A DNA stretch of 64,000 nucleotides from Aphrocallistes beatrix (Eukaryota > Porifera > Hexactinellida > Sceptrulophora > Aphrocallistidae), in assembly GCA_963281255.1 (NCBI GenBank), contig OY725496.1, positions 1-64,000 of the forward strand, given 5' to 3'. The notes under the pieces are model-generated. The model made no database searches, was not told the origin of the DNA, and was given only the letters and a program-made list of their open reading frames with translations. The first letter of the stretch is position 1. Each line of letters opens with the position of its first letter. Made by a program: the position numbers and the translations under genes. Shown here in pieces: positions 35,163-46,714 of the stretch.

Positions 35163-36889
35163 CTAATCCACTTCCATCTTCTGCTCCTTCACACTCACTA
35201 CCTCAAACTTAATCTGCCTCACGTGTGAACTCAGTACGGCAGTCGTCCCAGGTTTGTACGAGTAATCTCCTTGCCTGACTCCTTTCTTGCACGCCTCTTT
35301 GTACGGACGAATATAGTCGATGCCTTTGCTTGTTATAACGCATAAGTCCACGTTCGATCCGGAACCAAGATCGTTGAAGATCCCAGCTTGGATAGCTTCG
35401 CTCACCAAATGCTTCGCTTCCTCCATTGACATTCCTCAAATGCAAAATTACATAACACAAATAACACTTTTTTGATAATACAGTCGACTCCGCTTAATAG
35501 GGTCACATCGGTCAGAGGACATTTTGCCCGATTAAGCGGAGAACCCTATTAACCGAAAATTTTTTGTATTAGCTTCTATGTGTGAGAGCTATTCCGGTCC
35601 TGCCAAAAGTGGCCCCAATAAGCGGAGTCGACTGTAATCGGGTCTAAATCATAGAATTAGTAAGATTAATACAATCGACTCCGCTTATTGGGGCCACTTT
35701 TGGTAGGACCGGAATAGCTCTCACACATAGAAGCTAATGCAAAATATTTTCGGTTAATAGGGTTCTCCGCTTAATCGGGCAAAATGTCTTCTGACAAATG
35801 TGACCCTATTAAGCGGAGTCGAGTGTATAAGTTTGATATCCATAGTCCAGATTATTATTTCAACTTTAAAAATAATATTTCAATTAAATACAGGAAGCAG
35901 CGAATATAGAAAACGAGTCATTTGGTTGTATTTTCCACTTTAAAATGCGTATATAAACCTACCTGGCTTAAATCCCACCTCGAACGTGGCCATAGCGGCG
36001 AGATTCCCACTCCCCATGCTAACGTAAGGCAGTTTGTCGGTAGATCCGTGTGCATGTACTGTGTACAAATGTGGTCCAATGAGGTCCACACCGCCTAGCA
36101 CCAGGTAGGCGCCAATGTGCCCTCCGTAGCGGAAGAGGAGCTGTTTCAGGAGACGGAGAGCTGTTTGTACGCGTGGCTGTCTGCCTGTGTTGAGTGCATG
36201 CAAGCGAAGACGGCTCGAAATGAGATCTGTGGTTTTCTCTGTGTCTGCTGCTGTCCCTGTCATTAGGTATGATGAGGCCGTTGTCTTACTTGGACCGTGG
36301 ATAAGAACGATCATTGAAATATGAATTTTATCAGATCCAACTCCAACTCTTTGTCGTTAAATTTCAATGAATATATTTATCCATGGTCCAACTAATACTA
36401 CCACTAATAGGTTAAGCCACACATATTTCTGGAGTTCTTATGTTGCCAGGTAGTATAGATTTGTGAACTACCAACTTTTTAATTGATATTCTCTCACCAA
36501 AATCAATTTCATGGTAGGTAAACAACCTATTTTATATGTATCAAAATACAGTTCTAATTCTTGCTTAACAGCTGAGTAACCCTACCTGCTCCACAACAGT
36601 ACATGTTATCGGCCAGATAATGAATCTTTTCACAGTTTTTGTCAGCTACAACCTCTCCCTCTGTAGCTCGTGTATCTGCTCCTAGCACCACGCCTCCATC
36701 GAATATAATCCCAGCTATGGTGGTGCCGGTCTTGACAGCTCGCGGTGGTGTGATTCCTCTGGAGATAAGGTGTTGATTCCGGAAGCAGAGATCAAACTGG
36801 AATCCAGGGTAGGGGAGATCTACTGTGGAGGGTTGGTACTGTTTGCTAGCTTTGTCAGATGGAAACGAAGCTTCTCTAATCGCTAACAT
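35163..36889 (-). CDS. PSMB7: Proteasome subunit beta type-7 (beta2), 289 aa in 3 exons
   Basis: Catalytic beta2 subunit of the 20S proteasome (trypsin-like activity), processed autocatalytically to expose an N-terminal threonine. Exons: 36586-36889, 35963-36256, 35163-35434; 870 nt. The propeptide ends ...RAVKTG and the mature chain starts [11 protein letters not shown] at residue 56. The catalytic set is present: Thr1 (56), Asp17 in GADTRATEG (72) and Lys33 in NCEK (88). Other hallmarks are [14 protein letters not shown] across the first splice, [48 protein letters not shown] and the C-terminal arm PGTTAVLSS. Length is close to human PSMB7; the prosegment is about a dozen residues longer. 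The gene is flanked by MITEs downstream and by four CTTATGTTGCTAGG motifs upstream. Confidence 0.97.
35479..35636. mobile_element. Pogo-like TA-flanked MITE, copy 7
   Basis: TACAGTCGACTCCGCTTAAT ... AAGCGGAGTCGACTGTA, in PSMB7 intron 2, next to an inverted copy at 35670. Confidence 0.9.
35670..35827. mobile_element. Pogo-like TA-flanked MITE, copy 8 (inverted neighbour)
   Basis: TACAATCGACTCCGCTTATT ... TTAAGCGGAGTCGAGTGTA, opposite in orientation to 35479-35636 with a 33-base gap. The pair could form a ~350-base hairpin in PSMB7 pre-mRNA. Confidence 0.9.
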
Positions 36890-37313
36890 ACTTGCTAGGA
36901 GACACAGTAGCTTATGTTGCTAGGTTAGTTTGTTGTGGAATGTATGCTATAACTTAGTTATGCTGTAATAAAAGTGCAACGTCTTATGTTGCTAGGGTGA
37001 CAGTTTGCGGAATGTGTGTTTAAAGTAGGCTGTTCTGTATACAAAAGCTTATGTTGCTAGGAGAGTCAATTGTGGAATGTATAAGCAACTTGTATTGCAA
37101 AAATAAATATACAATGGCTTATGTTGCTAGGATCATTAGTTTGTGGAATGTCTCATAAACATTCGTGCCTGGAGCAAATTCTGAAATATATTTCTCAAGT
37201 CTAACTGTCAAGAATCAGATACAATTTGATGGATATTGACAACATGATAGAACCGACATGAAATACGTCTATAATACGACAATTATTAATAAGAATAACA
37301 ACCGAGTGAAGAA
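36890..37313. repeat. PSMB7-RABGAP1 spacer with four CTTATGTTGCTAGG units
   Basis: Units start at 36911, 36983, 37048 and 37118. Each is CTTATGTTGCTAGG, 11-13 free bases, then GGAATGT. The free bases differ, so this is not a simple minisatellite. The spacer also holds the 5' end of PSMB7 and the 3' end of RABGAP1. Confidence 0.8.
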
Positions 37314-40300
37314 CTATTTGGGCCCAGCAGTCTTCTTCTGTTTTTTGAAGATTGAAGATTGAGTATGCTCTGTGCTGGCAGATAGTTGATGCTTCAAATC
37401 GTTGAGTTGGCAATTCCTCTCACAAAGTTCTAACTTCGTCATAGCTAATTCCATTTCCACTTCTTGTAACTTGTCTGAGTCATTCAGAATATTCTGTTCT
37501 AGACTCCCGTCTGAACAGGTGGACACATCTGGTTGTTGGGACTTCACAAGTTGTGTTTTCAACTATTAAGGAATATGAACAGTATAAATACTCTGTTACA
37601 GTAGATTAGACATAACTGAGAACCTTTTATTAAGGGAATTAAGCATTTTACAAATTAACTGAAATATTAAAGAATCCAAATCGATCTCCACTTTGTTGGA
37701 TAAATTTGTAGCTATTTCAATTCCAAATCAACACCAACTGACACATAAAATGTTGTGTTCGTTTGTGTTACTTTTGTATCAAATAATAACAAGGCATGGG
37801 AACAAGACAAAAACTGTATAAGAGCGAGTTAATTCGCGCGTAAAATTTTAAAAGGCGCACTAAATGAAGTCTCGAAAGTGCTTGACTCAATGCCTTTGAA
37901 ATGTAATTGGCTTTGCCATTCCTATGCGGGGACCATTCGGTTGTTATAAAACCCAGACAAAGAAAAAGGTATCTTCTTTGTCTGGGTTTTGTAACAACCG
38001 AATGGTCCCCGCATAGAAATGGTAAAGCCAATTACAATATCCTACCTCAATAATTTGACTCTTGAGGTCTGTGACCTGTGCCTGATGTCCCTCGTCCATT
38101 CGAGCTAGAATATCTTTGTACTCCGCTAGTGTATGCTCGGATTGTTGCTTGTCAGCTTCATAGCGGTGTATCCACCCGGCCAGCTTGCTCTCTCTCTGTT
38201 TCAAACTCCCAACTGTGCTAGTTAACTCTGATTGAAGTTCTGAGACTCTGCATTGGTATTGTCTAACGGACACAATGGAAGATGAATTTAAAATTCTTTC
38301 TAGAGTTTCGTTTGTAGGCCTAATTTTCACATCTCTGTTGGTGTTTTAATGGAGTTTCATTAGCGGTTTATTGACCGACATGTTTTAATTAAGAGCCCAC
38401 CTGATTTCTTTACTTTTCTTGTCCAGTCTATCCTCCAGTGCGTCCATCTCTTCTCTGAGTTTCACTTTCGAGTCAACAAGTTCCTTGGCTAAGTTATCGT
38501 TCTCTTGTTGCAACCAGCTATTCTCCTCTCTCAGCTTTTTGGATTCTCTCTCCATACGAGTGAGAGGATCTTCTTCTGATTCTTGCTCCTGAGCTTGTTG
38601 CATGAATTCTTTCTCGTATTTCTTTATTTTCTTCAGTGAAATCTGTCCAAACCATTACAAATGTTAAATTCACGCAACCATATATGGACTTGTGAATAAG
38701 AATTTGACAAATTTATTTTATCATTACTAATAGCTCTTCTTTATACATTTCCTTATAAGGAATTGTATAAGGCTATACAGCAGCCTTAAACAATTCCATA
38801 TATGGAAATGTATCAAAGCAAAGATAACTACTTAAAATGGTATTTTAGTTGGTATTTCAGAAGTTGGCCACAATGCCACAATAGCCAAAACCAATTTATA
38901 CCATATATGGCATGTTTAAGGGCTATCATATAACTATATTGCGAATGAAATTATATAAATCCTACCCGCATTGATGAGGTAGCAAGGTCTACCAAACGTT
39001 GACACGAAGACTCTTCCAAATACTTTCTAGGCAGAGTAGCTCTGAAGAATTGGAGCACTCCTTCGAAGTCGAGAGAGAGAATCTCTTTCTTCGAGTCTCG
39101 CAAAAGAGCCAATGCGAAACTGAATATCGTCTGATCTACAAAATAAGTACAGCATCGATTGAGGAGGGAAAAGCTGTTATAAAATTGGTACATAAAAGTT
39201 TGAATATAACAAAAAGAATTGGGTTGCTGAATTTTTCTGTGCCATCCCCCCCCCCCCTTCTAAATTATATATCAAAAAAGTTTCATTTACCTAATCCCTC
39301 TGCGAAGAATATATCAAAAATTCTGTAAGCAAGTGTGAGAGGAAATTTCGCAGCGAACACAGTAAGAAACCATTGACTGGCATACATATGTGTTTCTAAG
39401 TTTATTTCTTTGAAATGAGCGGATATATCAGGCAAATATTCTTCTAGCGAGCAATCCAATTGATAGAACTTCATTCTTAGAATCTAAACGAACATGAAAA
39501 TATATCCATACATTCCTAATGGTATCAACCTAACAACATAATCATAATAAAAATACTATATGATCTTATGTTGCTAGGGTGGCAGTATCGAGGAATGTAT
39601 AACTGTATACTAACCTGCAATCCTGGTTTGAACACTTCTCTCAGTCCATAATTATACATAATTTTAACCAACATAGCAAACGCCTGTTCTTCCGGAACAT
39701 GTAACAGCAGTACCGCCATTATGAAGGAGAGACCCTGGCAATACCCTACCTCCTTGTCGTACTGGGAATAGGCTGTAGAGAGGTTCAGCAGTAGTTTGTG
39801 GTTAGTATTGTCCCTGTCAAGGCAAAGCAAGCATAATGTTAGTTCTCTTATCCATGGTCCAATACATTATAGTGTCTCTTACTACGATAGCCTTCTAATC
39901 CATAGTCCAAAATACATTTATTATGTAGTCAAAAATATGATTCAACAAACGATGCGAATACCACTGAAAGAGTACACAATTCAAGAAAATATATTTTTTG
40001 ATAGTCAATGTCTTTTTCACAGTGGATTCAGATATTTTTTGTCCAGAAACAAAAAGGACGATGGTTGTCAGTTGTCAATATTGTATTTTGTTGTGTGGGA
40101 ATTTGAGTGTGTCAAACTGCGTGTGGAGCCACACTCAAATTCACCTGGAGTCTCTACCTCTACCTGGTCACAACCCCGTACCGCCACTGGATGCGAATAT
40201 TTCGTTGCTTACCGGAAAAATTCATGTGCAGTGAAAGTTCGCTTGATATCCCACTCAATGACACTTTCAGTGTTTTCTTCTTGGTTCGCAGTCAATAGAC

Positions 40301-43300
40301 GATACACTTCAGCTAATTCCAAGTCTTCTAACACCTTAGTGAGCATTTGCCAAACTGAGAGGCGATATAATTCAGGGATGCCTTTTCTGATTAGTTTTAT
40401 GAGATCTTTTGGCCGTTCCTTTTCTTTCCAATCCCAGCGATCCAAAATATCCATCCAATTATCAGTTTCTTCATTCGTGACCTCTTTTCTCACCTAAACG
40501 CAATAGTTAACTGATATGAATTTCATTCTCTCGTTTTACTAAATACATCTTAGCTACAGATAAGCAGAATTCTACCATAAAAATTCGTGGGGAGCTAATA
40601 CCCAATTTCATTGTTTCATTTTTAGGGAACTTCGCTTAATTGGGAGAAAATATCGAGTGTGGATGTGCCCTCCGATTAAGCGGACTTATTGTATCTGCAT
40701 ACATGCCAACTGTCCCGTTTTTGGCGGGACGTCCCGCTATTTTCACTCTTTTATTGTTCTAATTTTCACGAGTTGAATTTCGCGGGACATGGCGGGACGC
40801 AATAGAAAAGTATTATGAATAGATTCAAAAAAAGCGGGACATAATGGGGAAATTTCATGTAAAAACGGGACTTTTACATGAAATTTCCCCATTATGTCCC
40901 GCTTTTTTTGAATCTATGCATAATACTTTTCTATTGCGTCCCGCCATGTCCCGCGAAATTCAACGGTGCGTCCCGCTTTTATCATGCCTCAAGTTGGCAT
41001 ATATATATCAGATAGAAATCTGTAAAACAACTCCACTTAACTCACCATTCCACTGCCAGATAAGAGAGGTTCCTGACTCATTATCAACTCTCTCAAAGCC
41101 TCTTCGGACTGATAGATTTCATTCTTCACTGGCTCACTAACTCGCGAAATTTCACGGCCTATCACTTCACATTTAACCACATCTAGCTGCTTTCTTTCAT
41201 TCTCCGAAGGTGTCAAAATAAGATTATAACTCTCACGAGACACTTTGCCTTTCATATTTGAGATGAAGTTATTCAGTGTGGACGAAGTCTCGGGGCGAAC
41301 AAACCGAACAAGAAACACTTTCTCAAACCTGACCGGTTCTGAAACAAGTTCCAACACCAAATCTGCTACAATTGTAAGACTAATCAATAGATTCTTGGGT
41401 GTTTCCTCCAAAAAACATTCAAACTGTGGGATTTCAATCGGCCAGTCAGCCTCAATGATGAATACTCCTTCTGAGTTGTAGATGCAGGAGACGATCTCCA
41501 ATAGACAGATGGGAGATAGCAAATCCTGAGTTTGCGTTGACTGGGGAGACGAATCTGTGAAGAAATGCGATAAGATATGTTTTGGACTATGGATTAAAGG
41601 ATTAACTGTAGAATGCCCACTGGGGACACAGTGTCCCCGATATCGCGGATGTCTCCCAGCCATTTTCTATGGCACTGAAGCCATATAAATGCTAGCCATT
41701 CTACAGTTAACTCGCCTGTTATTGGACTAGGGATTTAAACATATCCTTATAAGGAGATGCTTCCTCTCTAATGCAAACTAACCTGAACTAATCTCTGAGG
41801 GATCTGTTATAGATTCTTGAGTCGTGTCTTGTTCAGATTCAGTCAATGATACAATCATCCCGAAACACTTCTCAATCCGAATATCGTATAGACTGGACTC
41901 ATCAATGTGAGTGTAGTCTCTAACCGATTTAGATAAGAGATGAAATTGAGTAGACATGATATACAGGGGCATAGCCTATTTTTGTGACACATTTTGCATT
42001 TATTTTGTCATTTCCTGGATCATTATAGTAAGCAAACTTAGAAGATTATGGGCATATTATGAAGCAAAGGTTTTCAGTTTAAATCTTGTACCCCCATGGG
42101 GGCTTACAGCGACCTCATACCCCAGCTGGGTGTTGTGCCCCCCCCCCCCTCCCCATCAAAAAATCCTGGTTATGCCACTGATTGTATAGATGTTTTCAAT
42201 TTTTCGGATAAAAGGACACGTTACAGTACCATGGATGTGTGTGAGAATCAACTACCAAACCGACTTAAATGGGGCACTTACCTTTTAGTCAGTTTAACTT
42301 TAAACTTTCTATTAGCGCCGATTTGCAGGGTAAAAGCACCCTTCTCAAAGGGAACACTTTTCCAAGATCCGTGACTGTCTTCTCTCACTTGTAAGGACAG
42401 GTCGAAATGGTAGCTGAGCAGAGTGCCCGGTAAAGGAAGTCTGTTAGACAAGATGCTATTCGGAGACTTTTTCCCATCTGAGAAAGCACTTGAGAATGCT
42501 CTCACGAGTGCTGAGGGAACCTTCTGGTCTGACAACTTAAGAGCGGGAAATTGCAGTAAAATTCGAATTTTGTAACGCAGAAGTAAAGGTTATTCCGCTT
42601 AATCGGGACACTTTGGTCCCGATTAAGCGAAGTTCCCAATTAACCGATGAAATTTAGTATTAGCTTATATGTATGGGAACCATTTCGTTCCTGGAGACTT
42701 GTCCCGATTAAGCGGAGTTGACTGTAACATAGATAAACCTCTGAGGTGTGAAGCCATCGGAATTAGGTCCTTGTACCGGATCTCAGAGGTTGGGTTAGTA
42801 AATATACAGTCAAATCCGCTTAAAAAGGAATGGTTCCAATACATAGAAGCTAATACTAAATCTCATCGGTTAATTGGGAACTCCGCTTAATCGGGACCAA
42901 AATATCCCGATTAAGCGGAGTCACCTGTACATCCATTACGGTAAAGGGGGAGTGACCAACTAAATTCTAAATATACCTACAAACCTACCTTAACGACGTG
43001 GCATTGGAAGGATTCTCCCTCTTCCGTACACTGCTTCACAGTAAAAGAGAAGCAATCCTGCACCCCTTCATTCGTACCTCGACAGCAGAACAGTATCATT
43101 CTGATCTTGTACTCGGAGAGCACTGTATTCGTGTCAGGTTCTTGCAGCTGAAGTATTCCGGTGGAGATGCGTGAGAGGAAGATTTGGGTTTGAATGGTGG
43201 TGGAGGGTTGGCTCTGTTCTTTGAGGATTGACATTGTTCTGTTGGCTTCTGGTTTTGACATGGGAGCGTCCACATTGGATGAGCCTACGCGTGTTTTCCA

Positions 43301-43880
43301 CACAAATAATAAACAGGTCCACAAGAAGTAGAATAAACCGGTATGGCCATGGACATACCGGACACACAGGCTCCGAAAAACCGGTATACCGCATCCTATG
43401 GCCATGATAAATATACAATAACTCACTTTATCGGAAAATGTGTGCATGAGGGCGAGAATATACGAAATAAAATACTGAAAAACAAATATTCAAAAAACAT
43501 TTCATGGGGGCTAATTTTCATTAAAAATACTAATATTATACTATACTATATTACGGCACTTCATCTTTTCTCTAAATCTACTCACCCAAATATAACGCAT
43601 CTGGAAAAAAGAACATGCCATTGCCTGGGAATTCTACTTTCTCCTGTGTTTTCTGGTTTTCTGTGATCTTTTCATTCGGCGCTTTTTCTCCAATACTATC
43701 TACAGGGCTTTGTGGGGTCTTGTGGGGGGTCTGTGAAATGGCAGAATCTTGCGGGGGGTCTAGCTCTTGCGGGGGGTCTAGCTCTTCCGGAGAATCTGGG
43801 GGAGTGTCTGGGTTGACAATGACAAAAGAACGATCAGTTGATTGAATCTGTAATACAGTTTCCAGGGTTGAAGAAGACAT
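37314..43880 (-). CDS. RABGAP1-like PTB-TBC Rab GTPase-activating protein, 1013 aa in 12 exons
   Basis: Stimulates GTP hydrolysis by Rab proteins in membrane traffic (RABGAP1/GAPCenA and RABGAP1L family). Exons: 43586-43880, 42989-43284, 42282-42535, 41783-41919, 41046-41554, 40213-40493, 39615-39813, 39291-39483, 38966-39135, 38401-38642, 38046-38262, 37314-37562; 3042 nt. Residues ~95-220 form a PTB domain (DALYLG-SSNVDAPMSKPEA, FCCRGTNEG). Residues ~270-430 are the kinesin-like segment (IRIEKCFGM, FLEETPKN, SEPVRF), ending EPLLSGSG. The TBC domain (~515-765) keeps both catalytic fingers: IEWDIKR (Asp579, Arg582) and VGYCQG (Gln617). Further hallmarks are PEEQAFAMLVKIMYNYGLRE and THMYASQWFLTVF. 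A coiled coil starts at ISLKKIKKYEKEF (~778). Introns hold hairpins, two diverged MITEs, a piggyBac-like MITE and a GTCCCG element. Whether it equals RABGAP1 or RABGAP1L is undecided; probably the single invertebrate orthologue of both. Confidence 0.93.
37903..38035. repeat. 133-bp near-perfect hairpin in RABGAP1 intron 11
   Basis: Arms at 37903-37963 and 37975-38035 (61 bases each, a few mismatches) around an 11-base loop. The core arm is perfect apart from one base (GGGGACCATTCGGTTGTTA). It lies ten bases downstream of the splice donor after exon 11. Probably a foldback MITE; no family recognised. Confidence 0.85.
40628..40695. mobile_element. Diverged pogo-like MITE fragment
   Basis: CTTCGCTTAATTGGGAG ... 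CTCCGATTAAGCGGAC, inverted CGCTTAAT boxes related to the CCGCTTAAT family, truncated and diverged. It lies in RABGAP1 intron 5. Confidence 0.55.
40699..41002. mobile_element. 'GTCCCG' family element rearranged into a palindrome
   Basis: Outer ends ATACATGCCAACTGTC and CAAGTTGGCATATAT as in the other two copies. Its centre is a long inverted repeat: arms 40775-40864 and 40872-40961 (90 bases each, nearly perfect) around a 7-base loop ACGGGAC. It lies in RABGAP1 intron 5. Confidence 0.82.
41601..41712. mobile_element. TTAA-flanked piggyBac-like MITE, copy 3
   Basis: TTAACTGTAGAATG and CATTCTACAGTTAA form perfect inverted ends including TTAA on both sides, the target site of piggyBac-type elements. 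The interior is inverted relative to 21663 and 22632. It lies in RABGAP1 intron 4. Confidence 0.82.
42040..42180. repeat. Dispersed repeat shared with 50020-50155
   Basis: GGCATATTATGAAGCAAAGG, a C-run, CAGCTGGGTGTTGTG and AAATCCTGGTTATGCCAC. A related copy lies in intron 3 of the large plus-strand gene (CAACTGGGTGTTGTGTCCCC). The family is unknown. Confidence 0.6.
42590..42727. mobile_element. Diverged CCGCTTAAT-type MITE
   Basis: TTCCGCTTAATCGGGACA ... CGATTAAGCGGAGTTGACTG. The interior (ATTAGCTTATATGTATGGGA) shows it to be a sister subfamily of the pogo-like MITEs, in RABGAP1 intron 2. Confidence 0.7.
42805..42930. mobile_element. Diverged CCGCTTAAT-type MITE, second copy
   Basis: TACAGTCAAATCCGCTTAA ... 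GATTAAGCGGAGTCACCTGTA, inverted relative to 42590-42727 and 78 bases from it. Confidence 0.75.
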
Positions 43881-44752
43881 AATAAAACTGCGAGTATGGA
43901 ATTTTGAGAACAAAAATGATCTAATAATAAAGACTCGAATTGTAGGCTTTGAAATAGTAATTCATCGAATCTTATTCATAGAAAATTCTATACATTTTAG
44001 GATAAAACCGAGCATTCAATATAAAATTACTAATAAATAATGGGCATAAATAATACTTTTTAAAAAAACCAAACATTTGATGCACTCTTATTTCTCCTTA
44101 GATTTATTGAATAAAAACATATCAATTATTCAGTAGAGCCTTGAGTTGATTTCAACAAAAACTAAGTTTCTGAGAATTTCGAGATTCAATCAACAAATTA
44201 CTTGAATGATCTATTTGGTATTTGAAAACAGAAACTATGTTATCTTAGGGAACAATTCCCCTATAAATAATTCCTTTACACATAGCATTTCTCTAATAAT
44301 AACCTAACACATTTTCTGGGATTTTAATGAGGCCAGTTTAGATCATTATGTCTTCATTGGAAATCAATTGAAAAAGGTTTCCAGACAAATCAATAGAAAT
44401 GCATTCTAAATCTGTAACATGATTCTATTGACGTTGAATGCTTATTACTCCTCATGACCACAAAATGAGCAATCGTGATTATCAAGCTTCATTGCACGCA
44501 ATACTTACCATAGGCATTTGAACTGAATTCTGACGTTGCATTTACACTCTCAGTTTCACTATTGATTTTGTATAAAAGTAAGATTGGGCAATCGAGAATG
44601 TTCTGACTCGTCATATTCAATACCACCCGAATTGCATATCACACACCATTACAATTTGCAAATAAGACTTCGTCCTATTTTTAGATACTATCTTTTCATA
44701 TATATAGCACAATACCGCTATTCCTAATAGCTTTTCTAAACACATTATTCCT
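43881..44752. promoter_or_regulatory. Divergent spacer between RABGAP1-like and TENT5 genes
   Basis: The two genes point away from each other across about 870 AT-rich bases. Plus-strand CATATATATAGC at 44697-44707 lies about 50 bases before the TENT5 ATG and is a likely TATA box. No TATA is obvious on the RABGAP1 side. Confidence 0.5.
44697..44707 (+). promoter_or_regulatory. Probable TATA box of the TENT5 gene
   Basis: CATATATATAGC about 50 bases upstream of the ATG at 44753. The TAG within it is also the in-frame stop that fixes this ATG as the first methionine. Confidence 0.5.
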
Positions 44753-46714
44753 ATGGAACACAGTACATTTTTTATCGAAGATGATTCTACTACGCCGATA
44801 AATGACACAAAATCTTTCTCGAATCAGGCTCAACGATTCGGGATCCTTTCCCCTCACCAATTCTACAAGCTCCAACACATCCTACTCACACCCGTCTCAA
44901 TCGGAGGTACAGACCCACGATTCCCGACTTTGGTTATAAAACCGTTCGAATTGATACAGAAAATTAAACGAATTTTGAAAAGGAATCACGTCCCAGTTCG
45001 TGCGGTGAAGATGAATGGCTCCACTGCTGGCTACGTGCTGCAAGACCCAGTACAGAGTGAGAAAAAGCGTGAAAACACCTGCGAAAACTACCAACTCGTT
45101 GCAGAATCACAATCCATCCTCCCACAGGCCGAGATATCTCCAAGAGAAACGATTGAGAATTGCGACTCGAACAGTGAATCTTCCACAAGTCCAGGTTCTT
45201 ACCTGTCTGAGAGTGAAACTGACTTCGCTTCAGGTACAGACAGTGGCAGTGATAATTCTGAGCCAGAATTGACACAAAATTTTTCTGAGCTAAATACTGA
45301 TGACAGCAATAACAATAATAACAGCACATATAACGCGAAAAGTTTCACCCCCACAGATCTTGATATCATATTCGAAGTAGATCTCAACTCATACATTGAC
45401 TACCAATCTGTGAAATCTGCGGTTTTACGCGCGATTTATGAGTTTTACCCGCCACAATCTAAAACAGATTCTTTGACATTGTCAAGTATAGAAGCTCATT
45501 ATATTCCGCGAAAGAAGAAAATTTGGCAGGATCAAGGCACTGGAGACAAATGGTCTCTCCTTTCTCTACACAATGCAGAGGGGAAGAACATTGATTTGAA
45601 ATTCATTTCACGCTTAAAACGCTCGTTTGAATTCTCCGTCGACTCCTTTCAGATATATTTGGATGTACTCTGCGATTATTTGAGCGAAGAATATACACAT
45701 TCTTTGTCAGAAAGCGAAAATGAGCCCACCATTCCACTGGGCATTCAGGTTACTGTCGAAACGAAATTTTCGAATCTTCACGAAGCACTCAATCACTTGA
45801 ACAATAAAATAATAGACACAGTCAAACCTGAAGAGATCCGTGGGGGTGGACTTCTCAAATATTGCTATCTTCTCATTCACAGTTTTGAAACTGTTTCAAT
45901 CGAGAAACGGAAGAGTTTGGAGGGATATATGTGTTCACGATTCTTCATTGATTTCCATATAAGGTCACCAGATTACGAGCAGAAAATACTCTCTTACCTC
46001 TCTGTACACTTCCCAGGTGCTTCCTACCCACAGACAGCTGAAGGTTATCTGGAAGTGGTAAAGGTTATTAACTTTTTACGGACTCTACAGGATGTGGCTG
46101 AGCGGGCGGCCATTTGCCTAGGCAAGGAGGATCTAAACTTAGCACTAATGACGATAGACGAGATTAGCAAAAGATATACACAGCCACAGTATGTTACCTA
46201 CTCATTTGTTCCATACTTTGCTTTCTTGCCGCCGTTCCCAACGAAATCTAACACCTTTTCAAACGAAGATTCTGTGACAAAATCTAAAGTTTACGTCGAA
46301 GATACGAAACGGAAATCATACAGTTCAACTGAAATTATTGACGAATCGAAGCATTTGAAAGCAAAAAGTAACACACAAGATTTTGTTACAAGAGAGAAAT
46401 CGTTTGAAAAGAAGAAAATTGAGCGCCCAATTCCAATTGAAACGCAAATATTCGAGCGCCGAAAGTCTGTTGAAACAACCAAGTTTAATAGCAAACTTTC
46501 GCATGGATCAGATAGATTCGAACCTCAAAACCTCAAGAAAGGTTTGGAACAAGGCGTCAATTGCATTCTTAACGCACCACCTTTTTGTTACAATTTCATG
46601 CCAATTTTCGCCTATCCAAATCTCCGCCCTTTAATGTACCCACCCACAATGCTATACAACCGAACACAACAACAGAACATGATCTACACACAAACCGATC
46701 AACCAATTTGATAT
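44753..46714 (+). CDS. TENT5: TENT5 (FAM46)-family non-canonical poly(A) polymerase, 652 aa, single exon
   Basis: Nucleotidyltransferase-fold enzyme; vertebrate relatives (TENT5A-D) add poly(A) to cytoplasmic mRNAs, many encoding secreted proteins. Visible hallmarks in order: LSPHQFYKLQHIL (~32-44), FPTLVIKPFELIQ (57-69), the GS motif in VKMNGSTAGYVLQ (89-90), the metal-binding DLD in TDLDIIFEVDL (202-204), DKWSLLSL (265-272), NIDLKFISRLKRSFEFSVDS (279-298), PEEIRGGGLLKYCYLL and YMCSRFFIDF. Two oddities: a ~100-residue acidic Ser/Asp/Asn-rich insert (~99-198) separates the GS and DLD motifs, which are only a few residues apart in the vertebrate enzymes; and Asp281 stands where they have Glu. 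A long Lys/Glu-rich region and a Pro/Tyr/Phe-rich C-terminus extend it beyond the vertebrate length. The CDS has no intron. An ATTAAA near 47126 may be the poly(A) signal. The stop TGA ends at 46714 on my reading. Confidence 0.94.

Noticed and set aside
39796-40497. 233-codon plus-strand frame
   Set aside because: It is antisense to TBC-domain exon 6 and the adjoining intron of the RABGAP1-like gene; no domain features of its own.
43343-43666. 107-codon plus-strand frame
   Set aside because: It lies antisense to RABGAP1-like exon 2's flank and intron 1, without features.
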